Shown here: positions 35,309-44,200 of the stretch, piece after piece
Position numbering within the stretch: position 1 is the stretch's first letter
How the letters are laid out: the number at the start of each line of letters is the position of its first letter
Made by a program: the position numbers and the translations under genes
The notes under the pieces: model-generated
Seen by the model: only the letters and a program-made list of their open reading frames with translations
What the model was told of the DNA's origin: nothing
Database searches by the model: none
DNA from: Arthrobacter sp. 35W
Lineage (GTDB): Bacteria; Actinomycetota; Actinomycetes; Actinomycetales; Micrococcaceae
Length of the DNA stretch: 64,000 bases
Assembly (NCBI RefSeq): GCF_000482545.1
Contig: NZ_KI519454.1
Location: forward strand, 1,550,001-1,614,000
Direction: 5' to 3'

Positions 35309-35740
35309 ATGGAGGAGTGGGGCAACCAAACAGGGGTCGTGATGTTCCCCGATGGGCGGCGGGTCCGGGGGACCGGACGCCGTCGTTCCCGTGGAACTGC
35401 CGAGCCGCCCGATTTCGCCGTCTACCTCCTTGGCCGCGCCCCGGGGGACCAGCCGTGGGAGCACCGCTGGGTCAAGTGGCGGGATTTCGGCCTGCCGGCT
35501 TCCACCCCTGAAGCAGTTGGGGTGCTGCGGGAGGCGTTCGAGAGATCGACGGCGGAGCGGGTTGAGATCTCCTGCAATGGCGGCGTTGGGCGGACGGGCA
35601 CCGCTCTTGCCCTGATGGCGGTCATGTCAGGAATTCCAGCCTCCGACGCCGCAGCGTGGGTGCGCAGGAACTACCACCCACGCGCCGTCGAGACCCACCG
35701 CCAACGTCGGTGGATAATCGAGGCAGCAGCGTTGCTCTAG
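35309..35740 (+). CDS. protein-tyrosine/dual-specificity phosphatase-like protein
   Basis: 143 residues. The CX5R P-loop reads ISCNGGVGRTGTALALMAV (Cys at residue ~89, with Arg six later and a following Thr). A conserved WVRRNYHPRAVETHRQRRWI segment follows. The general-acid region (WVKWRDFGLPAS) resembles the WPD loop in position, with the Asp in RDF. It probably removes phosphate from Tyr residues or from a small phosphorylated molecule. It precedes the small membrane protein by 66 bp. Confidence 0.85.
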   Translation: MEEWGNQTGVVMFPDGRRVRGTGRRRSRGTAEPPDFAVYLLGRAPGDQPWEHRWVKWRDFGLPASTPEAVGVLREAFERSTAERVEISCNGGVGRTGTALALMAVMSGIPASDAAAWVRRNYHPRAVETHRQRRWIIEAAALL

Positions 35741-35806
35741 GACGGGTCGAGTTGCGTGCGCGATCGTGTACAGGCTGCGACTGCTGGCCGCGCCACGGAT
35801 TCGCCG

Positions 35807-36151
35807 ATGGAAAGGGGCGTGTCCTACGTGCCCGGAATTGTTCCGATGCAGCGCCCCTGGCTCCACCTGCTCTGGGCACTTCCGATTCCAGTGATTGTGG
35901 GTTTGGTGCTGCTGGTCAGCGCGCTCTGGGAATTCTGCGGAATCAACGGGAGCACAGGTGCCGGATACGGAATCAGCCGGAATCTCGGCGGCACAATCGG
36001 CAACCTTGCGCCAATACCTTTTCTGATTGGACTACCCGTCTTCCTCGTGCCTTGGGCACCCAACCACGCGTTCAGGGCAGTTGTCGCACTCGTAGTCGGA
36101 TTCGCGTTCGCGGGACTGGGGTTCGCACTTCTCGTGTCGATGGCCTCGTAA
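35807..36151 (+). CDS. small hypothetical membrane protein
   Basis: About 114 residues from the ATG at 35807; GTG codons at 35819 and 35828 are alternatives. Three hydrophobic segments are apparent: LLWALPIPVIVGLVLLVSAL, then LAPIPFLIGLPVFLVPWAP, then FRAVVALVVGFAFAGLGFAL. No family recognised. It follows the phosphatase gene on the same strand and may share its transcript. Confidence 0.6.
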   Translation: MERGVSYVPGIVPMQRPWLHLLWALPIPVIVGLVLLVSALWEFCGINGSTGAGYGISRNLGGTIGNLAPIPFLIGLPVFLVPWAPNHAFRAVVALVVGFAFAGLGFALLVSMAS

Positions 36152-36347
36152 ATCAGCGACACAGAAAGCTTCGGGCCATAGCCAGTGCCACCGGTCCCGG
36201 CGCCCGATTCCTCCATGGGACGTGGTTGCTACGCCGTAGGTGTCATGACCTGGCTGACTGCCATCGGCTGCCCCGCAAGCACGCCTTGCGGTGCAGCCGT
36301 GGACCCTGTGGGTTGGCATTGCAGGCCATATGGGGATGATTCGGGCG

Positions 36348-36785
36348 TCAGCCCTTCTTCAGTTCCTGGGCGAGCATCACGAGGATTCCGCTGGGGCCGC
36401 GGAGGTAGGTGAGTTTGTAGACGTCGGAGTAGGTCGCCACGCCGCGTAGTGGATGGCACCCGTGCTTTGCGGCTATCTCAAGGGCCTTGTCGATGTCGTC
36501 CACGGAGAAAGCCACGCGGTGCATACCGATGTCGTTCGGTTGGGTTGGGTTCGTCTCGATCGCTGTGGGATGGATGTACTCGAATAGCTCAAGCCGGCCC
36601 TGACCGTCTGGGGTTTGGAGCATCGCGATGTTGGCGTGGTTTCCATCGAGTCCGACGGCGGTGTCGGTCCACTCGCCACTGACCGTGTCACGACCCATGA
36701 CCGTCAGACCTAGGTCAGTGAAAAAGGCGATTGCTGCTTCGAGGTCGCGGACGGCGATGCCGACATTCTCAAGTTTGATGGCCAT
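36348..36785 (-). CDS. VOC family protein
   Basis: 145 residues with a clear two-module VOC layout: KLENVGIAVRDLEAAIAFF, TDLGLTVMGRD, then IGMHRVAFSVDDIDKALEIA and YLRGPSGILVMLAQEL. Expected metal ligands include His in HRVAF and Glu in LELFEYI. Resembles lactoylglutathione-lyase-like or dioxygenase-like members; substrate unknown. Stands alone. Confidence 0.88.
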   Translation of the reverse strand: MAIKLENVGIAVRDLEAAIAFFTDLGLTVMGRDTVSGEWTDTAVGLDGNHANIAMLQTPDGQGRLELFEYIHPTAIETNPTQPNDIGMHRVAFSVDDIDKALEIAAKHGCHPLRGVATYSDVYKLTYLRGPSGILVMLAQELKKG

Positions 36786-36964
36786 GCGTTGAAGCTACCA
36801 AGGCGGACCGACTATCTCCAGTGTTGAGGCACCATCGACGGCCGTGCGTGGTGTGGGTTGATAGGCGGACATGCGGGCCAGGTTGTTGAGGAAGCCGCCG
36901 CGCGTCGCAAGCAGCGAGGGAAGAAGCGCGTGGGCAAGCTGCACGGGCACCCGAACGGACCTGC

Positions 36965-37348
36965 CTAGCGTCCACCGCTTGCCAGGTAGTCGGCCGGGGC
37001 GTAGTGGATGCGGAGTTCTCGAATTTTGTCGCCGTCAAGCTGGAAGAATTCGGAGAATCGGACTGTTCCATGGGGGAGCTCTGCGTCGTACAGCACTGCC
37101 GCTCCGGCTGATGTGACAACGGCCTGAAGGATCGTGATGTCGCGAACCGTTTCGATGAAACCTCGTACGCCGTGGGTGAACCGGGTCCCGCCCGCAATCC
37201 GGCCGGCGATCGGACCGTCGAACACGAAGTCGTCTGTCAGCAGGGGGAGAAGGCCGCGGCCGTCCTCGTACGACTGGGCACCTGCAGTGAGGATGCCGTA
37301 GTAGCGGCGAAGCGTGGGGGATCCCTCGATGGGGGCCAGCGTTGACAT
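36965..37348 (-). CDS. SnoaL/NTF2-like protein
   Basis: 127 residues from the ATG at 37348 (AGGAGG ribosome site). The sequence has the alpha+beta cone pattern of NTF2-like proteins: LRRYYGILTAGAQSYEDGRG, LLPLLTDDFVFDGPIAG, FSEFFQLDGDKIRELRIHYA. Such proteins include ketosteroid-isomerase-like enzymes and small binding proteins. No substrate can be told. Confidence 0.75.
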   Translation of the reverse strand: MSTLAPIEGSPTLRRYYGILTAGAQSYEDGRGLLPLLTDDFVFDGPIAGRIAGGTRFTHGVRGFIETVRDITILQAVVTSAGAAVLYDAELPHGTVRFSEFFQLDGDKIRELRIHYAPADYLASGGR

Positions 37349-37369
37349 GGTTCCTCCTGAATATGAGAG

Positions 37370-37606
37370 GTGCTTTATGCTCGATATTTTCACGTGCGCG
37401 AGCTGCTGTCACTCGGAGAATGCCGCTGCGTGGATTTGCAAGGAGGACTCCCGGGGATCGCAACGAACCTGCTCGCTTGGCCGGAAGGTTGGGGTCCTCC
37501 TATTCCCGGACGGCTCGCCGACGGTGCCTTTCGAATAGAGCCGAGAAAGTTGGGGGTTCCGGTGAGGGATCCTTTACCGGACGCCGGCATGGTCTTCTCT
37601 GTCTAG
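37370..37606 (+). CDS. short open frame, possible gene fragment
   Basis: 78 codons from a GTG with codon use like real genes here (mostly G/C at third positions) and a protein-like sequence (HVRELLSLGECRCVDLQGG, GWGPPIPGRLADGAFRIEPR, LPDAGMVFSV). I recognise no family. It overlaps the upstream region of the NTF2-like gene on the opposite strand. It may be a small protein or the 3' end of a decayed gene. Confidence 0.3.
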   Translation: MLYARYFHVRELLSLGECRCVDLQGGLPGIATNLLAWPEGWGPPIPGRLADGAFRIEPRKLGVPVRDPLPDAGMVFSV

Positions 37607-37675
37607 ATCCCGGGCGAGCCTGGTTCCCTCGCTGCGGGTGAATCCGAAACCCGATGGACATGCTTCAGCCCACAT

Positions 37676-38482
37676 CTAGGTGGTGCGGTTTGCGGATCCA
37701 GCGGGTGCCCAGTCGAAAGTTTCAAGGAGTGGGTTCATCCGAAGTTCGTTGATGAGCTCGGTGCTGCCGCTGACTTTTGTCGCCCAGAGGTCGTAGTCGG
37801 TATAGACGAGCCATGATCTATCGGATGGCCAAATGTTCGAGGGCGTGAAGACTTGGCCATCTTCGCTGGCCTCTCTCAGAAGCGGCGGGAGATTCAGCAG
37901 GCTCGCGTCGTATACCGGATTTTCGGGTGAGTCAGGGAAAGTGCTGGTCAGGCCAGCGAAGTACATGGAGCAGGCAGCTGCGGGTGTGCGGCGGGAGAGG
38001 ACGTTGATAAGTTCGGTGAAGTCTTCTTCAGACATGGAACCTTCAGTGGGCAGTTCGATGTTCGCGGGGAAGTCTGTTGCGGGGAACCAGCGGTAGCAGG
38101 GCGGGGGTCCGTCCGCTGGGCGGGGGTGAGGGAACCGGACCAGCATCTCCGCCCAGGTGCGTCGCTGCCAATCCACTGGTGGCCTTTTTTCGTAGCCAAG
38201 CCCGCCGCCTGTAGCAGTTGTCATCTCATCAAGGTTGACCCCGTTGATGATCAGGGGTTCTTCATCTCCGGATCCGATGCGGGACTTATGCAACTCATCG
38301 TGCGTCGGAACTGGTCCTTTCGACGGGAGTTCGTAGAAGGCGTTGAGGATCCAGGTACTGTCCTCCCACCCTGAGGCGTCTATCCCTGTGAAGCCGCGGA
38401 GGTCGTCTCCGTTCCGGGAAATGAGCCAGCCCAAGTCGTCCCGGCTGGGAGCGAAGCCGCTGTTGGTTTCGTACCAATTCAT
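37676..38482 (-). CDS. hypothetical protein
   Basis: 268 residues with an AGGAG ribosome site. Acidic, soluble, rich in Trp and Pro (GWEDSTWILNAFYELPS, PPVDWQRRTWAEMLV, CYRWFPATDFPANIELPT, FTPSNIWPSDRSWLVYTDYD). No signal peptide or membrane helix. No family recognised. It lies in the accessory zone next to a P-loop ATPase gene on the opposite strand. Confidence 0.7.
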   Translation of the reverse strand: MNWYETNSGFAPSRDDLGWLISRNGDDLRGFTGIDASGWEDSTWILNAFYELPSKGPVPTHDELHKSRIGSGDEEPLIINGVNLDEMTTATGGGLGYEKRPPVDWQRRTWAEMLVRFPHPRPADGPPPCYRWFPATDFPANIELPTEGSMSEEDFTELINVLSRRTPAAACSMYFAGLTSTFPDSPENPVYDASLLNLPPLLREASEDGQVFTPSNIWPSDRSWLVYTDYDLWATKVSGSTELINELRMNPLLETFDWAPAGSANRTT

Positions 38483-38615
38483 GGGGACTCCTGTCAGTTT
38501 GAGCTATCCAATCACGGCAACGGGCTGGCGCAAAACGGTCGAAGTAGTCCTGCAGGTTCGTTCACAAGCCGATCCGCGACAGCTCACTTCGTGCACCCCC
38601 TGCCTATAATTCAGC

Positions 38616-39134
38616 ATGGGCAGCAGAAACTTCCTCATCGAGGGCGGTTCCGGAACCGGGAAGACGTCGGTGTGCGAGGAGTTGGCGCGGCGCGGCTACC
38701 ACGCCATCCACGGCGACCGGGAACTGGCCTACCAGGGCGACCCGAACACGGGTGAGCCCGTCAACGTCACGGGGCTCGCGGTCCACGACCATCACATTTG
38801 GCGCATTGACGAGGTCAGGACGCTCATCGAGGATCAGCGCGAGGAGGTGACCTTCTTCTGCGGAGGCTCCCGCAATTTCGGAAAGTTCGTGGACCTGTTC
38901 GACGGCGTCTTCGTGCTCCAGGTCGACCTCGAGACCCTGGCCCGGCGGCTTCACGAGCGTCCGGAGGACGAGTGGGGTGGGCGACAGGCAGAACGAGACC
39001 TCATACTCCAGCTCCATCGCACCAAAGAGGACGTTCCACCCCATGGCATCATCATCGATGCCACCGCCCCACTCACACATGTCGTCGACGAGATCCTCGC
39101 GAAGAGCCGAGCGGCCGGAAACACGGCCCAATAA
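38616..39134 (+). CDS. AAA-type P-loop ATPase, nucleotide/sugar-kinase-like
   Basis: 172 residues. Walker A is clear at residues ~8-17 (IEGGSGTGKTSVCEELARRG). DREL and a hydrophobic strand-Asp (VFVLQVDLETLARRL) follow, then an Arg-rich lid (RLHERPEDEWGGRQ). The size and lid resemble adenylate- or shikimate-kinase-like proteins of the AAA_17/18 groups. The phosphate acceptor is unknown. It is the last clear gene before the gene-poor dif region. Confidence 0.82.
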   Translation: MGSRNFLIEGGSGTGKTSVCEELARRGYHAIHGDRELAYQGDPNTGEPVNVTGLAVHDHHIWRIDEVRTLIEDQREEVTFFCGGSRNFGKFVDLFDGVFVLQVDLETLARRLHERPEDEWGGRQAERDLILQLHRTKEDVPPHGIIIDATAPLTHVVDEILAKSRAAGNTAQ

Positions 39135-39652
39135 CCGGTTCTACGCAGCGCGAGCCCCACTGGAATTCCCGGATTTGGAAATCAGCACGTTGCCACGGCC
39201 ACATGATTCCCCTAAAACCCGCCTGCGAAAATGTCCGGTGCAGGACTGTATGTGGAACAGGGATCCGAGTCCCGGGTGCTGGTGCTTTCGGAATGGGTCG
39301 AAGCCTCCGTTGGGCTGCCATCCTTCGGTGACGTCATCACTGATCCACTCAAGGAAGATGTCCAGCACATGTGAACGCTGGGGGAGTGAGGCGGACAATG
39401 CGACCGGGAAGGCGTGGGACGCGGTCCCGGTGTCGCTGGGACGCAGTCCAGCTGCATCAAATTGTCGCGTTCGCACCAGGATTCGAAGCCGGCGTGGCGC
39501 TGGTTCGTGGCGCACCACCGGAGGCAGGCAAAATTGCGTTGCCCTTTGGGGGCTGCCGGGCGCCGGAGCCGCAGAGGGTTCTCAAACGGGGCTGCGGGCC
39601 GCAAGTACCCAAACCTGCCAGATCAGCCGTTGAGGAGCCCCTTCCGGGCTTT

Positions 39653-39680
39653 ACTTGACATAATGTAGATTATCGGCGCG
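39653..39680 (-). other. dif: dif site for XerC/XerD chromosome dimer resolution
   Basis: A 28-bp Xer site: on the plus strand ACTTGACATAA, TGTAGA, TTATCGGCGCG. On the minus strand the core reads CCGATAAT-CT-ACATTATGTC followed by AAGT, which matches my recollection of the published actinobacterial dif consensus over its whole core. It also fits the E. coli layout of 11-bp XerC arm, 6-bp centre, 11-bp XerD arm (TTATGTCAAGT here, TTATGTTAAAT in E. coli). It lies in a long intergenic region. XerCD recombination here converts chromosome dimers to monomers at the terminus. Confidence 0.85.
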
Positions 39681-39843
39681 ATATCAGGGTCTGGAATAAT
39701 GCTGATTTCCAGCCTGTCATCTGTACGTCGATTTGGCGGTTCTGGACCTCAATTCCTGGCTCGGCCACCCCGTTCCCAAGTTCGCGCCCGGCCGACCGAC
39801 TGGGGCCAAACTGCCTTCAAACCGAAAATCCGGCCAAAATCTC

Positions 39844-39855
39844 AGACATATGTCT
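39844..39855. repeat. 12-bp perfect palindrome near dif
   Basis: AGACATATGTCT, equal to its own reverse complement, 163 bp from the dif-like site and just before the AGTTTAT cluster. Confidence 0.6.
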
Positions 39856-39867
39856 CGTTTTTGCCGA

Positions 39868-39952
39868 AGTTTATGCCTGCGTATAAACTCTCCATCTGGT
39901 CACATAAACTCGCCGAAACCATAAACTTTGACCAAAGTTTATGGAAGTTTAT
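39868..39952. repeat. cluster of six AGTTTAT/ATAAACT elements near dif
   Basis: AGTTTAT occurs at 39868, 39936 and 39946 and its complement ATAAACT at 39883, 39904 and 39921, six copies in 85 bp. Two copies form a perfect inverted repeat at 39919-39944 (CCATAAACTTTG, AC, CAAAGTTTATGG). Two others face each other with an 8-bp gap (39868-39889). Such density in high-GC DNA points to a multi-site protein-binding region. No gene is nearby that it obviously serves. Confidence 0.75.
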
Positions 39953-40254
39953 CGGTGCGGACAATTACAGTCTTTGACAAGCCGTAAAGCCGTGTTGGCC
40001 AGTTGCCGCTGTATCACTTGTAACAACGACAACGGCCAGGATGCCGGTGGACCAGCCCGGACAACCGTCGGAGCAGCCGGCGTCGACGATTCCAATCTGA
40101 AGTGCGGGCCGCCACTCCAGAAGAGACTCTGCAGGGGGGCCGAAAGGGCCGCCACTCCCCCGGTATTCATGAATTGAAATCCAATTCCGACAATTCAGAG
40201 ACAATTCAATAGCCATTGAATGTGGAGCCGCGCCGAGGTTGGCAGCCTCGTTCC

Positions 40255-41190
40255 ATGTCCACAGCCCGCCAACGCCTGGAAGACGTGCTGCCCGCGGCGG
40301 GTTTGTCCCTTGCAGACGATTCTGTACTACTTGAGAGCAACTCCAATGACGTTTGGGCCATCACGGACCCCGACCGCGGCACCGTCGTTCTCCGGATCTG
40401 CTGGCGGGGCGACAGGCAGCGGATGCTTCGCGAAGCCGCCGTTGGTCGTGAGCTGTCCAGGGTGGTTGGCTACCCTGAGGTGCTGGCCGCCGGCGCCGTT
40501 CCCGCCCCTGCGGGTCTGACCTAGATGGTCTGCCACCGGCTGCCCGGACAATCGCTTGGGATGGCATGGCCAGGGCTGCCCGAGGCCGTACAACAGACGT
40601 GCCTGGAGGATGCCGTCGCCCTGCTCAAGTCGCTCCATGCTTGGCGGCCGTCGGATGCCGCTTCCGCAATGATCGCCTCCATTGCACGGCCCCGGGAGAA
40701 CGACGCCGGCATCGCCGGAGCCTCGATCCTGCCGCTGCCACTGGACCGGGCGCTGGCGCTCCTGGCGGCCGCGGCGGAAGCGGATCCGTCCAATGCCGCC
40801 GGCTTTGCGAGGGAACGGCTGTTTCTCAGCGGGCGCGCCGGTCTGGTCTCCGGCTTTGACTCCCCCGGCTCCCCTGTTGTGCACGGCGATTTCACTGCGT
40901 CAAACCTATGGTTTGACGGCGGCAGAGTTGTTGGACTGTTGGATTTTGAATGGTGCAGATTCGCGCCGGCCTGCGTTGAACTCGACCGCATCGACGAAGC
41001 CGCTGCGGAAGAAGGGGCCGCGGGACAGCCGGCCGGTTTCCATATGCGGCTGCGCCGTCGGCTGGAAGCAGACTATCCGCAGCTGTTCGACGTCGAAGAC
41101 CTCGCGGAGCGCCTCCAAGTGCTGCAAACGGCGCATCAAATCCGCGAACGGCAGCTGGCGCGATGGTCCCGTGCCACGGGAATCCACTGA
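40255..41190 (+). pseudogene. aminoglycoside-phosphotransferase-like gene interrupted by an in-frame TAG
   Basis: One frame of about 311 codons from the ATG at 40255, with TAG at 40522-40524 after 89 codons. The C-terminal part has the APH/choline-kinase active site: VVHGDFTASNLWFDGG (catalytic Asp and Asn) and GLLDFEWCRFAP (metal-binding Asp). The N-terminal part keeps a kinase-like strand pattern (DVWAITDPDRGTVVLRICW). The stop falls in LT-stop-MVCHRLPGQSLG, where Trp is plausible (TGG to TAG). All else looks intact, so the loss appears recent. It would otherwise phosphorylate a small hydroxylated molecule. Confidence 0.85.
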
Positions 41191-41198
41191 ACCCCACA

Positions 41199-41234
41199 GT
41201 TGAGGGGTGGAAGCCTGCGCCTCCACCCCTCAAC
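41199..41234. terminator. bidirectional hairpin terminator
   Basis: GTTGAGGGGTGGA and TCCACCCCTCAAC are perfect 13-bp arms with a 10-nt loop, between the convergent APH-like pseudogene and the secreted glycosidase gene. Confidence 0.7.
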
Positions 41235-41255
41235 CCTCCCATTGGGTGTCCCGGG

Positions 41256-44200
41256 CTAGCCTTGGGGCAGCTGCAGGATCCGTGCGTTGGCCCAGTCAGC
41301 GTGGTCGCTGTTGTTTCCGTCGCCGGCGTCGGTCACCCGGAGAACGAGCTTTTCAACTCCGAAGACGTCCACGGACACGTCCTGGGGTGTGGAATAGGGC
41401 GCCGCCCGCATCACGCCACTGTCAAAGAGCACCTGGCCGTCGCCGATCACCTGGAAGGTGATCGAAGAGTACTGTGAGGTGCGCTGCGCGTCATCGATGC
41501 CAACTGTTGCCTTGAAAGTGCGGTCCGTGGGCTTGAGCGCATAGACGATCTCGGAATTGGCGTGCGCGCCCAGTCCCTTGGCGTAGGTGGTGCCGTTGAT
41601 CCTCAGCGCGCCACCGGAGACGGCACGGTCCTTCACCACGGACTGCCAGCCGGAGACTGCGCTGACCCAGTCCCGATCGCTGAGGAACACTTCCTCGCCG
41701 CCGTCGGGGATTGCTTCCTCGGTGACGGTGGTGGCTGAACTTTCGCCTCGTTCGTTGCTCGATGTCACGCGGTAGGTGAACGGTCCCCCAGCGGCCGTCT
41801 TGTCCAGGTACATGCCGGAGGTGAGTCCGCCCGCGAGCAGCGTGAAGTCCTGGGTGCCGGCCGGCGCCCGGTAGACGGTGGAGGTGATGGTCTCCGACGA
41901 CGTTTTCCACGACAGCCCCACCTGCGCCCCGTTGCGGTAGGCGTGCACATTCTGCGGTGCGGTGGGAACGGCTGTAGAGCTGGTGTGGAAGCGCTGCGTC
42001 CCGCCGGGAACCACGAGGCGCTGCCCGGTGGACGTGTTGACGGCCGTGACTTCCCAGTAGTAGTCACGTGCCGGATCCAGGCCGGAAACGGTGGCCTTCA
42101 AGCCACTGACGGTTGTCCGAGACACAACATCAACCATGGCGGGGCTCTTCGCCACCACCAGTTCATACTCCGAGGCGTTGGTCGACTTGGACCAGGTGAA
42201 CTTCGCCTGCTGGGTGTCGACTCCCACGGCCGCCTCAGCCGGGCTCTTCAACGTGAAGTCCTCCGGGTGGGTGAGGATGGTGTCACCGTGGATGTTGGGA
42301 TTGTCCTTCCCCAGGGTCTCCACGGTCATGGCGGCGCCCACGGGCACAGTGATCTCGACCTGGGTGACGGCGCGGCCATTGACGTATTCATAAGTTGGCT
42401 TGACGGGCTTGTTGTCGACCTTGACCATCGGGAATCCGCCGTCGAACTGCACCTTCCACGTCAGCGGCTGCGGGCCGGTTTCATGGCGCACCACGGTGCG
42501 GGTGGTTCCCTCGTGCGATACGCCCAGCTCGTGCTGGCCCATCTGGATGTGGTTAAGGGACAGCGAGCCAATCTCACGGGGAAGGTGGGACAGTGTGGAC
42601 ACCTCGTGCTTGGCCGCGTTGGGGCTGACTCCAGCCAACCCCTCGACGGTCTGGGACAGCAAGGTATAGCTGACCTCCGGGTAGTCCCCGTTGAGGCCTT
42701 GGGCGCGCACTTCGTGCGGTTCGTTGCGCGTCTCGATGATCTGCTTCATCCAGCCCCATGCCTCCTCGTTTTCACCGTAGTTGAACAGAGCATCGGGGAC
42801 GTAGGACAGAGACTCAACGTTGGGAGGACCGTCCACCTTGTACATCTCGTTGAGGTAGTCGAGGAAGTCGTAGGTCTTCTTGGAATTGGGGTCCGGCAGT
42901 TCCTTCAGTGCCAGGAACACCGAGGGTTCGCGGCCGAAACCGGTGAACGCCTTGTTGTCTGGGTTGCGGCCGCGGATGTACTCCGACACCCCATGCTCCA
43001 CTCCCCAGCTGGTGGAGAAGAGTTTCTGGAGATCCTTCGCCTTCTGGGCGAATTGCTGGGCTATTGCCGTGTCGCCCTTGGCCTGGGCCATGTCAGCGTA
43101 CGCAAGGAACGCTTGGTACTGGGAGCCGATGCTGTCGCCGGATTCGACCACCACCTCGCCGCCGCGCTCGTCGTAGCTTGCGGATCCCTGGAAGATGCCC
43201 TTTCCGGTTCCCTCGGCAACCCCGTTGGGGATGACCGAGTCGTGAAGGGCGATGAAGTCCGTCACGGCCTTGGTGTAGTACTGCCACAGGACCGGGTCGT
43301 TCAGATAGTCGGCGTCGCCGGTCCAGCGGTACTGTTCGTTGGCCTTCGACACCAGTTCGAACACGGCGGGGACCTCGCGGACGAAGTTCGTGTCGCTCTT
43401 GTAGTCGATGGTGTAGGTGCTGCCGTCGAAGTTCAGCGCCCAGAGGGGATACCACTTGCGCGACTCGTTGGCCGTGCCGGCAAACAGTTTGATCATGGAC
43501 TTGTTCTCGGCGTCGAGCCCCGCGAGGTGGGCACCATTGGCCTGGTGGACGAAGTCCCGTGAATAGAACGCGGTGCGGTGCGCATAGCCGGCCCAGTAGG
43601 AGGGAACGTAGTCAACCCGTTCGGGGCCGGCTGTGCCGCCGTTGACGTTGATGGGACCGTTCTTGCCCGTCTGGACGTAGCTGCGAGCCTTGGCCTTTGA
43701 CCAGTTGAAGGCTTCGACCAGCGGTGCGTAGGAGCTGTCGATGGTGATGGATTTGGGTTCGGTGGCTACCGCGGCGGTCCAGACGACGGCGGATCCGGCG
43801 GCGTCCGTGACGGTGAAGGAGACGGGGGCCCTGTAGTCGCGCGGCTGCGCGGGATCGGGGCTGATGCTGCTCCCTGGGGGCAGTGTTGCCGCGGCCGACA
43901 GGGCGGAGAGGTCGGTCTCGTAGGGCATTTGCAGCGCAATGGTGTGGTCGTTTTCGTCCAGGACGGCATCACCCTGCTGGCCAGCGATGGCGAAGTCCGC
44001 CACCGTGCGGGCGCGCGCCATCTCGACGTCGTCGATGTTGAGCCATCCGGCGCCGCCGGTGAAGAACACTTCGAGCTGGGTGTTGGCGTCGATGCGGACG
44101 GGTGCAAGGGAGTAGCGCTTGTACGAGCCGTTGGCCGGAATGTCGACCTGGGCGAGCATCTCTCCCCCGCTGGTGCGGATTCCAAAGGTGCCTCCGGCAC

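Larger units (their letters stand above)
39135..40254. other. 1.1-kb gene-poor region containing the candidate dif site and AT-rich repeats
   Basis: No convincing gene. Minus-strand frames at 39141-39604 have pieces that look protein-like (for example SHVLDIFLEWISDDVTEGW) but no complete frame, so a frameshifted remnant is possible. From about 39650 to 40220 the DNA is far more AT-rich than the rest of the window. It holds the dif-like site (39653-39680), a palindrome (39844-39855), an AGTTTAT cluster (39868-39952), a 13-bp direct repeat GGGCCGCCACTCC (40106 and 40146) and a 9-bp direct repeat GACAATTCA (40189 and 40200). Confidence 0.7.

Noticed and set aside
36871-37116. Plus-strand frame downstream of the VOC gene
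   Set aside because: Overlaps the NTF2-like gene antisense and has no protein-like pattern; the 36786-36964 gap shows only a short basic frame that I cannot support.
39141-39604. Minus-strand open frames as genes
   Set aside because: Low-quality composition, no ribosome site, and homology-like pieces split over two frames; at most a decayed remnant.
39868-39952. AGTTTAT cluster as a plasmid or chromosome replication origin (iterons)
   Set aside because: No rep, dnaA or par gene is nearby, and the site lies beside dif, where forks meet.
26163-40524. Reassignment of TAG to an amino acid in this organism
   Set aside because: Several well-defined genes end correctly with TAG (for example rbpA, the SDR gene and the sugar-binding protein), so TAG works as a stop here. 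Only partial suppression remains conceivable.
41943-43562. 539-codon plus-strand frame
   Set aside because: It lies entirely antisense to the secreted glycosidase, whose domains are clear; long antisense frames are expected in high-GC DNA.
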